Shown: positions 40,877 through 49,679 of the stretch, piece by piece
Position numbering within the stretch: the first letter of the stretch is position 1
How the letters are laid out: the number at the start of each line of letters is the position of its first letter
DNA from: Desulfoluna butyratoxydans
GTDB lineage: Bacteria > Desulfobacterota > Desulfobacteria > Desulfobacterales > Desulfolunaceae
Direction: 5' to 3'
Length of the DNA stretch: 64,000 nt
Assembly (NCBI RefSeq): GCF_900699765.1
Contig: NZ_CAADHO010000003.1
Coordinates: 310,001 to 374,000 of the forward strand
The notes under the pieces: model-generated
Told to the model about the DNA's origin: nothing
The model's input: the letters and a program-made list of their open reading frames with translations, nothing else
Database searches by the model: none
Position numbers and translations under genes: made by a program

Positions 40877-41590
40877 ATGCCGTCCACCCACGGCTTCGAA
40901 GGGATCGGATCGTTTATCGTGCGCAGGCCAAAAGCAACAACGGAAAGATTCGTCCCTCCATGGGCGACGGTGCGGCTCTGGGTGCTGGGCGCTGGTCTTT
41001 TTGTGTGCGGGGCATGCCTTCTGGCCTTGTCTGTTCCGGCCGTCAAGGTGGAGCTGAGGGCCGCCCTCGGTGGGGAGCTCATCGACGTGGATTCCCCGCT
41101 TCCGGGGAAAGTGGACGTGATTTACGTTCTGGGTGGGGGCGTTCGAAGCACCCGTGCCCATTTGAAACGGGCGGCAAACCTGTACCATCAGGGTGTCTCG
41201 GAAAAGATCCTCTACTTTCACCGGGACGGTGACACGGTGAGGGACTGGTCCCTGGGACGCGACATCAGCCGTGACGCCTGGGTGATCAGGCAACTGGCCG
41301 CCCGTGGGGTTCCCGTCCCGGCCACCGAGGCCGTCCCTGTCATGGAGGGGTTCTGGGGGACTTACTCCGAAGCCGAGGCGGTGTCGGCCCTTGTGGTGGA
41401 ACGACGTCGGAAGAGCCTGCTGCTTATCACCTCGCCACACCATACAAAGCGCGTTCGGCAATCCTTTGCCTATTTTCTCCGGGGGCAGGGGGTCTCCGTC
41501 TTCGTGGGCGGCTCCGAGGACACGGCCTATCTCCGGGAGCTTTTGATGGAGCACCTGAAGGTGAGGGTGTACGGAATGTTTCTGCTGTAG
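40877..41590 (+). CDS. YdcF/DUF218-type membrane-anchored protein
   Basis: 237 residues. One N-terminal helix (LWVLGAGLFVCGACLLAL) and a DUF218 domain: VDVIYVLGGGVRSTRAHLKR, YHQGVSEKILYF, TYSEAEAVSALVVERR and LLLITSPHHTKRVRQSF. Relatives (ElyC, SanA, YdcF) act around envelope polysaccharide or lipid-carrier metabolism in the periplasm; exact chemistry is not known. The start is uncertain: the ATG at 40877 and the in-frame GTG at 40919 both lack a strong ribosome site. It probably belongs to the same transcript as the genes that follow. Confidence 0.75.
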   Translation: MPSTHGFEGIGSFIVRRPKATTERFVPPWATVRLWVLGAGLFVCGACLLALSVPAVKVELRAALGGELIDVDSPLPGKVDVIYVLGGGVRSTRAHLKRAANLYHQGVSEKILYFHRDGDTVRDWSLGRDISRDAWVIRQLAARGVPVPATEAVPVMEGFWGTYSEAEAVSALVVERRRKSLLLITSPHHTKRVRQSFAYFLRGQGVSVFVGGSEDTAYLRELLMEHLKVRVYGMFLL

Positions 41591-41671
41591 GAAACCTCGA
41601 TGAAAATCGACGGCGCACCGGGATCCTGTCAGGGAAAGACGGTGCGGCGGACAATGCAAGGAATCATGCCT

Positions 41672-43669
41672 ATGTGCGGCGTTTCAGGGATATTGGGCGG
41701 TCACCTGGACGGACCGTCAAGGGAGAGGGCGATCTGCTCGATGGTCTCCACCTTGACCCACCGGGGACCCGACGGATGGGGCATCTATTGTAGCGGTGAG
41801 TTGGCGCTGGGGCATACCCGGCTCTCCATCGTGGACCTTCAGGGCGGTCATCAGCCCATGATGAGCGACCGGTTCGTGATCTGCTACAACGGAGAGATCT
41901 ACAACCATATTGAGCTCCGGCAGGAGCTTGAGAAGAAAGGGGTCACCTTTGAGACCACGTGTGACACGGAGGTGGCCTTAAAGGCCTTTGAGGTCTACGG
42001 CACCGATGCCTTCTCCCTGTTTAACGGGCAGTTTGCCATGTTGATCTGGGATCGGCAGAAAAAGGAGCTGGTGGTGGCAAGGGATCGTTACGGCATCCGT
42101 CCCCTGTACGTCCTCCAGTATGGGGGCGCCTTCTATTTTTCCTCGGAGATCAAGGCCTTCGATACCCTGGAAGGGTACCGGCGCACCATGGACATGCAGG
42201 CGCTGTTCGAGCATGCCCTGCTGTGGAACACCATGGGGGACAGCACCGTTTACAACGGGATCCGCAGCGTGTCGTCCGGGACCTTTGAGCGGTTCACGGC
42301 CCAGGGCCGGGTCGGGGGCGGTCGCTATTACGAGATCGGCGAATCCTGCGGGGCGTCTCCGGAGACCCTTGAGGAGGCGGGAGAACTCCTGGAATCCCTG
42401 CTTTTGGATTCGGTGCGCCTGCGGCTCAGGAGCGATGTGCCGGTGGGGGCCTACCTGAGCGGGGGCATCGACTCGTCCGTGATCACCCACCTGACCTCGG
42501 TGTGGAACCGCGAGAAGTTCAAGACCTTTTCCGTGGCCTTTGAAGACGCCGAGTTTGATGAGTCCTTTTTCCAGCGGGAGATGGTCTCCCGCATCAACTC
42601 GGATCACCTGGCCCTTCAGGTGGGCTACAGTCACATCAACGAGCATTTCCTCGATGCCGTGTATCACTTTGAGCGGCCGGTGTTCCGCACGGCAGGGGTC
42701 CCCCTGTTCATGCTCTCTGAGAAGGTCCGGGAGCACGGGATCAAGGTGGTGCTCACCGGGGAAGGGGCCGATGAGATCCTCTGCGGGTACGACTCCTTCA
42801 AAGAGCTCAAGCTCCTGGAGTTCTGGGGGCGGGACCCCTCCTCCACCATGCGTCCTCTGCTGATCAAAAAGCTCTATCCCCACCTTCGGCACTACAGCAA
42901 CCCCAGGCAGTACGGGTTGATGAAGATGTACTACGAGGGGTTTCTCGGGGAGTATGACAACGAGCTCACCGGCCTGAACATCCGCGCCGGCAACAACCGG
43001 ATCCTTGCCAAATACTTCCACAAGGACCACCCCGTGACGTTCGAAAAGGAGCGCCTCATCGAGACGGCCAGGCAGGTGCTTCCCGACAATTTTTCGTCAT
43101 GGACCCTCCTCCAGAAAAACCAGTTCATGGAGATGAAGACCCTCCTTTCCGGCTACCTGCTTTCGTCCCAGGGGGACCGCATGTCCCTGGCCCACAGCGT
43201 GGAGGGGCGCTATCCCTTCCTGGACCACCGGGTGGTGGAGGCCCTCTTCTATTTCAAGGACAGGTTCAAGCTCCGGGGCTTTTCCCAGAAGTACCTGCTG
43301 GGCAAAACCTACGGGCACCACCTGCCCGATGCCATCGTCAATCGCCCCAAAAAACCCTACACCGCCCCGGACCTGAAGTCCTTTTTCCATGGGGGCGGCC
43401 TCTCGGAGCAGGCGGCACACTTCCTCTCCCCTGAGATGCTCCGGGAATACGGGGTCTTTGACGAGACCATGGTGGAAAGGCTGGTAAACAAGTTCAACCG
43501 CCAGATACCTGCTGAGATCGGCTACCGCGACAACATGCTCATCACCTTTATCCTGTCGTGCCAGATGACCCACCACTGGGCGGGGCACCCGAAAAAGGAC
43601 CTGCTGGATCCGGCGTCCATGACGGTGAGGATCGACGACCGGCAGGGAACCACAGGGGCTGTTGGATAG
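41672..43669 (+). CDS. Asparagine-synthase-like glutamine amidotransferase (exosortase-locus type)
   Basis: 665 residues. The ATG at 41672 is chosen because it puts the catalytic Cys at position 2 (MCGVSGILGG), as required for the Ntn glutaminase; the open frame begins earlier at 41600. Glutaminase part: THRGPDGWG, HTRLSIVDLQGGHQPM, YNGEIYNH. Synthetase part: PP-loop YLSGGIDSSVITHL, VVLTGEGADEILCGYD and SVEGRYPFLDHRVV. Ammonia from glutamine is joined to an adenylated carboxyl group. Homologues in exosortase-A loci are thought to amidate uronic acids; here the gene leads into an NRPS/PKS set, so amidation of a peptide or sugar carboxyl are both possible. Confidence 0.92.
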   Translation: MCGVSGILGGHLDGPSRERAICSMVSTLTHRGPDGWGIYCSGELALGHTRLSIVDLQGGHQPMMSDRFVICYNGEIYNHIELRQELEKKGVTFETTCDTEVALKAFEVYGTDAFSLFNGQFAMLIWDRQKKELVVARDRYGIRPLYVLQYGGAFYFSSEIKAFDTLEGYRRTMDMQALFEHALLWNTMGDSTVYNGIRSVSSGTFERFTAQGRVGGGRYYEIGESCGASPETLEEAGELLESLLLDSVRLRLRSDVPVGAYLSGGIDSSVITHLTSVWNREKFKTFSVAFEDAEFDESFFQREMVSRINSDHLALQVGYSHINEHFLDAVYHFERPVFRTAGVPLFMLSEKVREHGIKVVLTGEGADEILCGYDSFKELKLLEFWGRDPSSTMRPLLIKKLYPHLRHYSNPRQYGLMKMYYEGFLGEYDNELTGLNIRAGNNRILAKYFHKDHPVTFEKERLIETARQVLPDNFSSWTLLQKNQFMEMKTLLSGYLLSSQGDRMSLAHSVEGRYPFLDHRVVEALFYFKDRFKLRGFSQKYLLGKTYGHHLPDAIVNRPKKPYTAPDLKSFFHGGGLSEQAAHFLSPEMLREYGVFDETMVERLVNKFNRQIPAEIGYRDNMLITFILSCQMTHHWAGHPKKDLLDPASMTVRIDDRQGTTGAVG

Positions 43670-43702
43670 GATCGTTGACCTAACCCAAGAGAGGACCATT
43701 CC

Positions 43703-44788
43703 ATGAGGGAACATACCCAGGACCGCTGCGTCAGCTGCGTTCTTTCCGCTTCTTTTCCGGGCATTGAGTTTAACGCTGAAGGGGTCTGCAACTTTTGTCG
43801 GAACAAGCTCCAGATAACCTCCGATGCCGAGGCCATTGCCCGCGCAAAAGAGAAGATCGAGTCCACCATCAGCCAGCAGCGCGGCCAGGGCCGGTACGAC
43901 GCCCTGATGTGTTACAGCGGCGGCAAGGACAGCACCTATACCCTGATGCTTGCCGTGCATAAATACGGGCTGAGGGTGCTCTCCTTTACCCTGGACAATG
44001 GGTTTTTGTCTGCCGGGGCCATGGACAACATCAACCGGGTGGTGGACGGCCTGGGCGTGGACCAGGTGACGGTGAAGCCGTCGTCGACCTTTTTCCGGTC
44101 CGTGGTCAAGGCCAGCGCCCTCAACGATATCTTTGGGGACCGGGCCCTTGTGCGCATCTCCTCCGGGTGTCATGCGTGCATCTCCCTTGTGAACATCACC
44201 GCCCAGACCATGGCCCTTGAAAAGGGCATCCCCTTTATCCTGGCCGGGTTTACCCTGGGCCAGATTCCAGCCAACGGCGTGATGTACAAGACCAACTACC
44301 GCTTTTTGATGGACAGCCGCAAAACTGCCATGGACAACCTCAGGGCCCACGTGGGCGACGAGGTGGATGCGTATTACGGGATCCGGGAGTCCCTCATCGA
44401 TGCGGTGACCTCCTACCCGTACACCATGAACCTGCTCTGCCTTGAAGATATCACCGAGGCCGAGATCGTGCGGGCCATCGAGCCCCTGGGCTGGCAGAGG
44501 CCCGGAGATGTGGACGGTTGCTCTTCCAATTGCCGCCTGAACACCTTCAACAACCATATCCACCAGGTGAAATACGGATACAGCCCCTATGAACTCGAAC
44601 TCAGTCACCTTATCCGAAAAGGGCTGATGGCAAGGGACGAGGCCTTGGAGAAGATATTTGATCAGCCGGTTGATCAGTTTCAATCGGTGATGAGCCAACT
44701 CGGCATGACAGACAACGACATCGATTCCCTTGAACCCCGGAGGCAGGAGGCCTGTTCCGGGGGCCTGGGAGCGATGGGGGGGACTTGA
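43703..44788 (+). CDS. PP-loop ATPase (adenine nucleotide alpha hydrolase), WbpG-like
   Basis: 361 residues. PP-loop MCYSGGKDSTYTLML, so it adenylates a substrate carbonyl or similar. Several cysteine pairs, Cys9/Cys12, Cys29/Cys32, then GCHACIS and GCSSNCRLNTF later, suggest zinc or an iron-sulfur cluster. Closest in style to N-acetyl-sugar amidotransferases such as WbpG/PseA, but those work with HisH/HisF partners, which are missing. Members of the same superfamily insert sulfur into carrier-bound peptides in thioamide pathways, so a role next to the ACP and NRPS genes is possible. Overlaps the next gene's start region. Confidence 0.8.
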   Translation: MREHTQDRCVSCVLSASFPGIEFNAEGVCNFCRNKLQITSDAEAIARAKEKIESTISQQRGQGRYDALMCYSGGKDSTYTLMLAVHKYGLRVLSFTLDNGFLSAGAMDNINRVVDGLGVDQVTVKPSSTFFRSVVKASALNDIFGDRALVRISSGCHACISLVNITAQTMALEKGIPFILAGFTLGQIPANGVMYKTNYRFLMDSRKTAMDNLRAHVGDEVDAYYGIRESLIDAVTSYPYTMNLLCLEDITEAEIVRAIEPLGWQRPGDVDGCSSNCRLNTFNNHIHQVKYGYSPYELELSHLIRKGLMARDEALEKIFDQPVDQFQSVMSQLGMTDNDIDSLEPRRQEACSGGLGAMGGT

Positions 44789-44790
44789 CC

Positions 44791-45129
44791 ATGGGATCAG
44801 TGAACTCAGGAGACCGCCCCGACAATGGGGCTGAAGGAACCAACACCATCGTGTTTCGAAAAAAGGAGATCCAGGAGGCGCTGCTGGAATTCATCACACG
44901 AAACTTCATGGTGGAACGCAGTGACATCAAACTGGATCTCTCCATGATTGACGAAGGGATCATTGATTCCTTCGGTCTGGTTGAAATCGTCACCTTCATG
45001 GAGACGACCTTCGACATGGAGGTGGCCGACGACGACATGAACCGAGACAACTTCGGCTCGGTCCTGAAGATCGTGGATTACATCCACAGGCAGACCGACA
45101 CCGACATCCCAATCCGTGCCGCAACATAA
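44791..45129 (+). CDS. Free-standing acyl carrier protein
   Basis: 112 residues. Phosphopantetheine site DEGIIDSFGLVEIVTF with Ser60. The acidic helical core (LLEFITRNFMVERSDIKLDL, FDMEVADDDMNRDNFGS) is that of discrete carrier proteins. The frame formally opens at a TTG at 44785; the ATG at 44791 is better, right after the PP-loop gene stop. It lies 14 bp before the first NRPS and probably delivers the starter acyl or a tailored amino acid to it. Confidence 0.9.
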   Translation: MGSVNSGDRPDNGAEGTNTIVFRKKEIQEALLEFITRNFMVERSDIKLDLSMIDEGIIDSFGLVEIVTFMETTFDMEVADDDMNRDNFGSVLKIVDYIHRQTDTDIPIRAAT

Positions 45130-45143
45130 CCCCGGGAGGTATT

Positions 45144-48100
45144 ATGACGACCTTCAGCAGCGAGGCCGCGAGTTATCCTGCATCGGCCATTCAAGAGCAG
45201 TTCTGGCTCATCAATCAGCTCCATCCGGAGAGCTCTGCCTACAACATTCCCCTTTTATTTCGCATCAGGGGGCCCCTTGATCGCGACAGCCTGGAAAAAA
45301 GTCTCAACGACATGATCGGACGCCATCAGATCCTTCGGACCCGTTTCGCCATGGACCGGGGGGATCTGGTGCAGCATGTGGCGCCCAGCCTGAACCTTCC
45401 CCTGGCCTGCGATGTGCCGGAAGGGGAGGAGGCGGTGAACCGCTGCGTCCGTGAGGAGCTGAGGCGGCCCTTTTCCCTGTCGGAGCTTCCCCTGATTCGC
45501 TTCCGGCTTTTTCGGACAGGGGAGGAGGAGCATCTCTTTCTCATTGTCATGCACCATATCATCACCGACCTGCGGACCAAGGAGCTCTTTACCGAAGAGC
45601 TCTCCTCCCTGTACGGAGCGGCGGTGACCCGACGCCCGGCCCTTCAGCCCGCCTCGTCGGTGCCTTATGCTGAGTTTTCGAGGTGGCAGAGGGACTGGCT
45701 CGCAGGGGATGAGTGCCGCTCCATGCTGGTGTACTGGAAGGAGCACCTCAAGGGCCGCACCGATTCCCTTGACCTGCCCATGGAGAAAAAGCGGCCGTCG
45801 CTTCTCTCCCTGGAAGGGGAGGCCGTGTTCTTCCATCTGGAGCCCTCCTTTGTGGGGGAGTTAAAGCAGTTCAGCAGAGACCGCAGCGTCACGATTTTTC
45901 TGACCCTTCTGGCCGCCTACGCGGCCTTGCTTTTCCGCTACGGCGGCAATCCGCAGCTCACCATCGGCGTGCCCCTGACCAATCGTCGCAAGGAAAGATA
46001 CAAGGATACCCTGGGGTGTTTTGTCAACATTCTCCCCCTGGCCGTGACCGTATCCGGGGAGACCAGCTTCCCGGAACTCCTGGGCAAGGTCCGACAGGCC
46101 ATGCTGGGAGCCCACAGGCATCAGGAAGCGCCCTACCGCCTTCTGGCCCATACGGTGGAGCCCAGGACAGGGGCCAGCCACAACCCCCTGTTCCAGGCCG
46201 GGTTCACCCTGGATCCGCCTGTGGGCATGAGCTTAGAGGGCCTTGAGGTGGAACCCGTGGCCGTGCACAGCGGGGGCGCTCAGCTCGATCTCTTTTTTAC
46301 CTTCTGGGAAGGGGACGACGGGATCAGGGGGTATTTTGAGTACAACTCAGACCTCTTTGACGAGGCCATGGTCCGGCAGGTGTCGGAAAATTACCGAACG
46401 CTTCTCCGGGAGGTGCTCCGGGACGGGGACCGCCCCATTGCCGCCATTCCCGTGGTGTCCGAAGGGGAAAAAGAGACCCTGTGCGTGGCGTGGAATCAAA
46501 CGGAGGCACCGGCTTCCCGAGGCACGGTGGTGCACCGGCTTATCGAAGCCCAGGTGGATGCCGCCCCCCATGCCGTGGCCGCTGTATTTGAAGGGGAGTC
46601 CCTCACCTACGGTGAGCTGAACCGGCAGGCCAACCGGCTGGCCCGGTACCTTGGGACCCAGGGCGTGAAACCCGGCGATCTTGTGGGGATCCACATGGAG
46701 CGCTCCCTGGACATGCTCGTGGCACTGGTGGGGACCATGAAGGCCGGGGCGGCCTATGTCCCCCTGGACCCGGCCTTTCCCGAAGAGAGGCTCCAATACA
46801 TGCTTTCCCACACCGCGGCCTCCGTGGTGTTGACCCAGGAGAGCCTCAAAGGGACCCTGCCCGCGTGCACGGCCCGCCGGGTGTGCATGGACACCGACCG
46901 GGGGGCCGTGGCCGAGCAATCCGACGACAATCCGGAGGTGGCGGTCTCCCCCGACGACCTGGCTTACGTGATCTATACCTCGGGGTCCACGGGGCGCCCC
47001 AAGGGCGTTGCCGTGCACCACGACGCCGTGGGCAACTTTTTGTCCAGCATGGCCAGGGAGCCCGGGCTCACATCCGAGGACGTGGTGCTGGCCGTGACGA
47101 CCCTCTCCTTTGACATCACCGTCCTGGAGCTCTACCTGCCCCTTATCGTGGGCGCCAAGGTGGTCATCGCCCCCAGGGAGACCGTGGCAGACGGGCGGTT
47201 GCTTTTAGAAGCCCTGTCCCGGCATGGCGTGACCCTGCTCCAGGCCACCCCCGTCACCTGGCGCCTTCTCGTTGCCGCCGGGTGGCAGGGGGGGGATAAC
47301 CTGAACGTCCTTTGCGGCGGCGAAGCTCTGCCCGCGGATCTGGCCGCCGCCCTTACGGCCCGGTCGTCCCGGGTGTGGAACATGTACGGCCCCACCGAGA
47401 CCACGGTCTGGTCCACCTGCGCCCGCATCACGGACGGGGAGGCCAGGGTGACCGTGGGCCGCCCCATCGACAACACCCGCACCTACATCCTGGATCCCTG
47501 GATGCAGCCGGTTCCCACGGGGGTCTCAGGGACCCTTTTCATCGGCGGGGCCGGGGTGGCCAAAGGGTACCTGCACCAGCCCGACCTGACCCGGGAGATG
47601 TTTGTCCCCGATCCCTTTGCCGGGGAAGCCGGGGCCCGGATGTACAACACCGGGGACCTGGCCCGTTACCGCGCCGACGGCACCATCGAGGTGCTGGGGC
47701 GTTCGGATTTTCAACTCAAAATCAACGGGTTCCGCATCGAGGCCGGGGAGGTGGAGACCGTGCTTTCCGGCCATCCGGCAGTCTCCCAGGCCATTGTGTC
47801 GGCCCATGAGTTTGAACCCGGGGATGCCCGGCTCGTGGCGTACATCACCCACACCAACGGCGGCCAGACCCTGGTCTCCGATCTCAGGGCACACCTTGCA
47901 GGGAGCCTGCCCGATTACATGATCCCCTCCATTTTCATGCCCCTTGACTCCCTGCCCCTGACCCCCAACGGCAAGGTGGACCGCAAAGGGCTTCCGGTGC
48001 CGGATACCCGGCGGCCCCGGACGGACCAGGCGTTCATGGCCCCGCAAAGTGATCTGGAAAAGCTCCTCTCGGAGATCTGGAGCCAGGTGCTGAAGGTGGA

Positions 48101-48353
48101 CACCATCGGCACCGGAGACAGCTTTTTCGAGCTTGGGGGCAACTCCCTGCTCGGGGTGCGGGTGGTGGGGAAGGTGGGGGAATCCCTGAAACGGAAGGTC
48201 CCTGTCCTGGCGCTGTTTCAGTATCCCACCATTGCCGCCTTTGCAGGCTACCTCGCAGGGGAATCAGCGCAACCGGCTGTGGCCCAGGACAAGATTTCTG
48301 ATCGCGCCACACAGAAGAAGCGGGCAATGGCCCGCCGACGGCGGTCGCCATAA
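45144..48353 (+). CDS. Non-ribosomal peptide synthetase module C-A-T, predicted glycine
   Basis: 1069 residues. Condensation domain about 9-440 with HHIITDL (137-143), the final Gly of HHxxxDG replaced by Leu; adenylation domain about 465-960 with YVIYTSGSTGRPKGV from Tyr608, SFDITVLELY, NMYGPTETTVW, YNTGDLARY and NGKVDRK; carrier domain with Ser1001 in GGNSLLGVR. Aligning by eye to GrsA gives the code DILQCGMVWK, seven of ten identical to the classic glycine code. The leading C domain implies an N-acylated or carrier-delivered first partner, probably from the ACP upstream. It ends in a basic tail (KKRAMARRRRS). GGGAGG precedes the ATG. Confidence 0.95.
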   Translation: MTTFSSEAASYPASAIQEQFWLINQLHPESSAYNIPLLFRIRGPLDRDSLEKSLNDMIGRHQILRTRFAMDRGDLVQHVAPSLNLPLACDVPEGEEAVNRCVREELRRPFSLSELPLIRFRLFRTGEEEHLFLIVMHHIITDLRTKELFTEELSSLYGAAVTRRPALQPASSVPYAEFSRWQRDWLAGDECRSMLVYWKEHLKGRTDSLDLPMEKKRPSLLSLEGEAVFFHLEPSFVGELKQFSRDRSVTIFLTLLAAYAALLFRYGGNPQLTIGVPLTNRRKERYKDTLGCFVNILPLAVTVSGETSFPELLGKVRQAMLGAHRHQEAPYRLLAHTVEPRTGASHNPLFQAGFTLDPPVGMSLEGLEVEPVAVHSGGAQLDLFFTFWEGDDGIRGYFEYNSDLFDEAMVRQVSENYRTLLREVLRDGDRPIAAIPVVSEGEKETLCVAWNQTEAPASRGTVVHRLIEAQVDAAPHAVAAVFEGESLTYGELNRQANRLARYLGTQGVKPGDLVGIHMERSLDMLVALVGTMKAGAAYVPLDPAFPEERLQYMLSHTAASVVLTQESLKGTLPACTARRVCMDTDRGAVAEQSDDNPEVAVSPDDLAYVIYTSGSTGRPKGVAVHHDAVGNFLSSMAREPGLTSEDVVLAVTTLSFDITVLELYLPLIVGAKVVIAPRETVADGRLLLEALSRHGVTLLQATPVTWRLLVAAGWQGGDNLNVLCGGEALPADLAAALTARSSRVWNMYGPTETTVWSTCARITDGEARVTVGRPIDNTRTYILDPWMQPVPTGVSGTLFIGGAGVAKGYLHQPDLTREMFVPDPFAGEAGARMYNTGDLARYRADGTIEVLGRSDFQLKINGFRIEAGEVETVLSGHPAVSQAIVSAHEFEPGDARLVAYITHTNGGQTLVSDLRAHLAGSLPDYMIPSIFMPLDSLPLTPNGKVDRKGLPVPDTRRPRTDQAFMAPQSDLEKLLSEIWSQVLKVDTIGTGDSFFELGGNSLLGVRVVGKVGESLKRKVPVLALFQYPTIAAFAGYLAGESAQPAVAQDKISDRATQKKRAMARRRRSP

Positions 48354-48392
48354 GGCGTCGGCGACGCATCACAGCCATGGATGGAGACAAGG

Positions 48393-49679
48393 ATGAACTG
48401 TTTACGCTCATACAAAATCAAAGATTTTTCAACCAACGTGGAAGGCGAGGTAAACCGCCTTCGTTCCCAGGTGGACCTCTTCTGGCAAAAGGAGGTGAGG
48501 GCGTACCGGCGGTTCGGCCTGAAGGACGGCATGCGGGTGCTGGAGTGCGGGAGCGGTCCCGGCCACGTCATTGAAAATCTCCTGAAGGCCTTTCCGGGAT
48601 GCCGGGCCACGGCCGTTGAGATCGACCCTTACCTTGTGGCGATCCTCAAGGAGAGGCTGGACGGGCGGTGCGATATCTCGGAACAGTCCATCATGGAGCT
48701 GGGCTTTGCCTCCGGCAGCTTCGACTTTGTCATCACCCGCCTGGTGCTGGAGCACCTGCCGGACCCCCTGGGGGCTGTGCGGGAGGTCCATCGGGTGCTG
48801 AAACCGGGGGGCCGGGCCGTGTTCGTGGACAACGATTTTGCCATGCACCTTCGGACCCACCCGGAGATCCCGGAGTTGAGCGACCTCTACGATGCCTACT
48901 GCCGCCTGCGGGTCGACGAAGGGGGCAACCCCCTCATCGGCCGCGAGCTGCCCTCCCTCTTGAGGAAAGGCGGGTTCACCGATGTGGACCTGGAGGTGGT
49001 GTGCGCCCACAGCACCGTGACCGGGGACGACATGTTCCTCAAATCCGAAGGGGTGGGCATTCCCTCCCAGCTTGTGAAGGAGGGGTACCTGCCCTCGGGG
49101 CTCCTGGACCGGCTCGCCGTGAAGTGGCACCGGGTGCTGCGCCATGAGCACCACTCCATCTTCAGGCAGCTATTTGTCTCCGGCGGAGAGAAACGGGCAT
49201 CGGGCTCCCGCGGGATTCCCAGGCTCCACGGGGAAGCGGGCTCGGAAAACCGCCTGGGGCGGGAAGGGCAAGGCATCGCTGCGGGCAGGGGGCTGGGGCC
49301 CCATCAGGTCATGGCTGCCCAGCCCCATGAGCGCCTGGCCCTTTTGAAAGCCTATCTGGTGACGCGTGTGGCCGATGCCCTGGGGGCCTCTCCGGAGTCC
49401 CTGGAGGGCGGCATGCGGGTCAGTGACCTGGGGTTTGACTCCCTCATGGCCGTGGAGGTGATGGACGAGGTGGAGTCTCAGTGGGGCGTCTGCCTCTCCC
49501 TGATGGATTTCTTTGAGGGGCAGAGCCTCGACGACATCACGGTCACCCTGCACGGTCGGCTGTTTCAGGAGGCACCGAAGGAACCGGACGAGGCGTTGGC
49601 TGAAGAGCCACAGGCCGTCCCGAGCGCCGTCACGGGCCCGGACGATGACGTCACGGAATGGGAAGAGGGTGAGATATGA
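48393..49679 (+). CDS. SAM methyltransferase fused to an acyl carrier domain
   Basis: 428 residues. N-half: class I methyltransferase with MRVLECGSGPGHVIENLL, ATAVEIDPYLV, FDFVITRLVLEHLPDP and VLKPGGRAVFVDN. C-half: carrier domain about 310-390 with Ser350 in LGFDSLMAVEV. The last 35 residues are strongly acidic (PDDDVTEWEEGEI), unlike the basic tail of the upstream NRPS, and may be a docking tail. It would methylate the acyl or aminoacyl group it carries, or a malonyl group as BioC does; the target atom is not readable. ATG at 48393 chosen for GGAG upstream; 48381 is an alternative. The next gene overlaps by four bases. Confidence 0.9.
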   Translation: MNCLRSYKIKDFSTNVEGEVNRLRSQVDLFWQKEVRAYRRFGLKDGMRVLECGSGPGHVIENLLKAFPGCRATAVEIDPYLVAILKERLDGRCDISEQSIMELGFASGSFDFVITRLVLEHLPDPLGAVREVHRVLKPGGRAVFVDNDFAMHLRTHPEIPELSDLYDAYCRLRVDEGGNPLIGRELPSLLRKGGFTDVDLEVVCAHSTVTGDDMFLKSEGVGIPSQLVKEGYLPSGLLDRLAVKWHRVLRHEHHSIFRQLFVSGGEKRASGSRGIPRLHGEAGSENRLGREGQGIAAGRGLGPHQVMAAQPHERLALLKAYLVTRVADALGASPESLEGGMRVSDLGFDSLMAVEVMDEVESQWGVCLSLMDFFEGQSLDDITVTLHGRLFQEAPKEPDEALAEEPQAVPSAVTGPDDDVTEWEEGEI

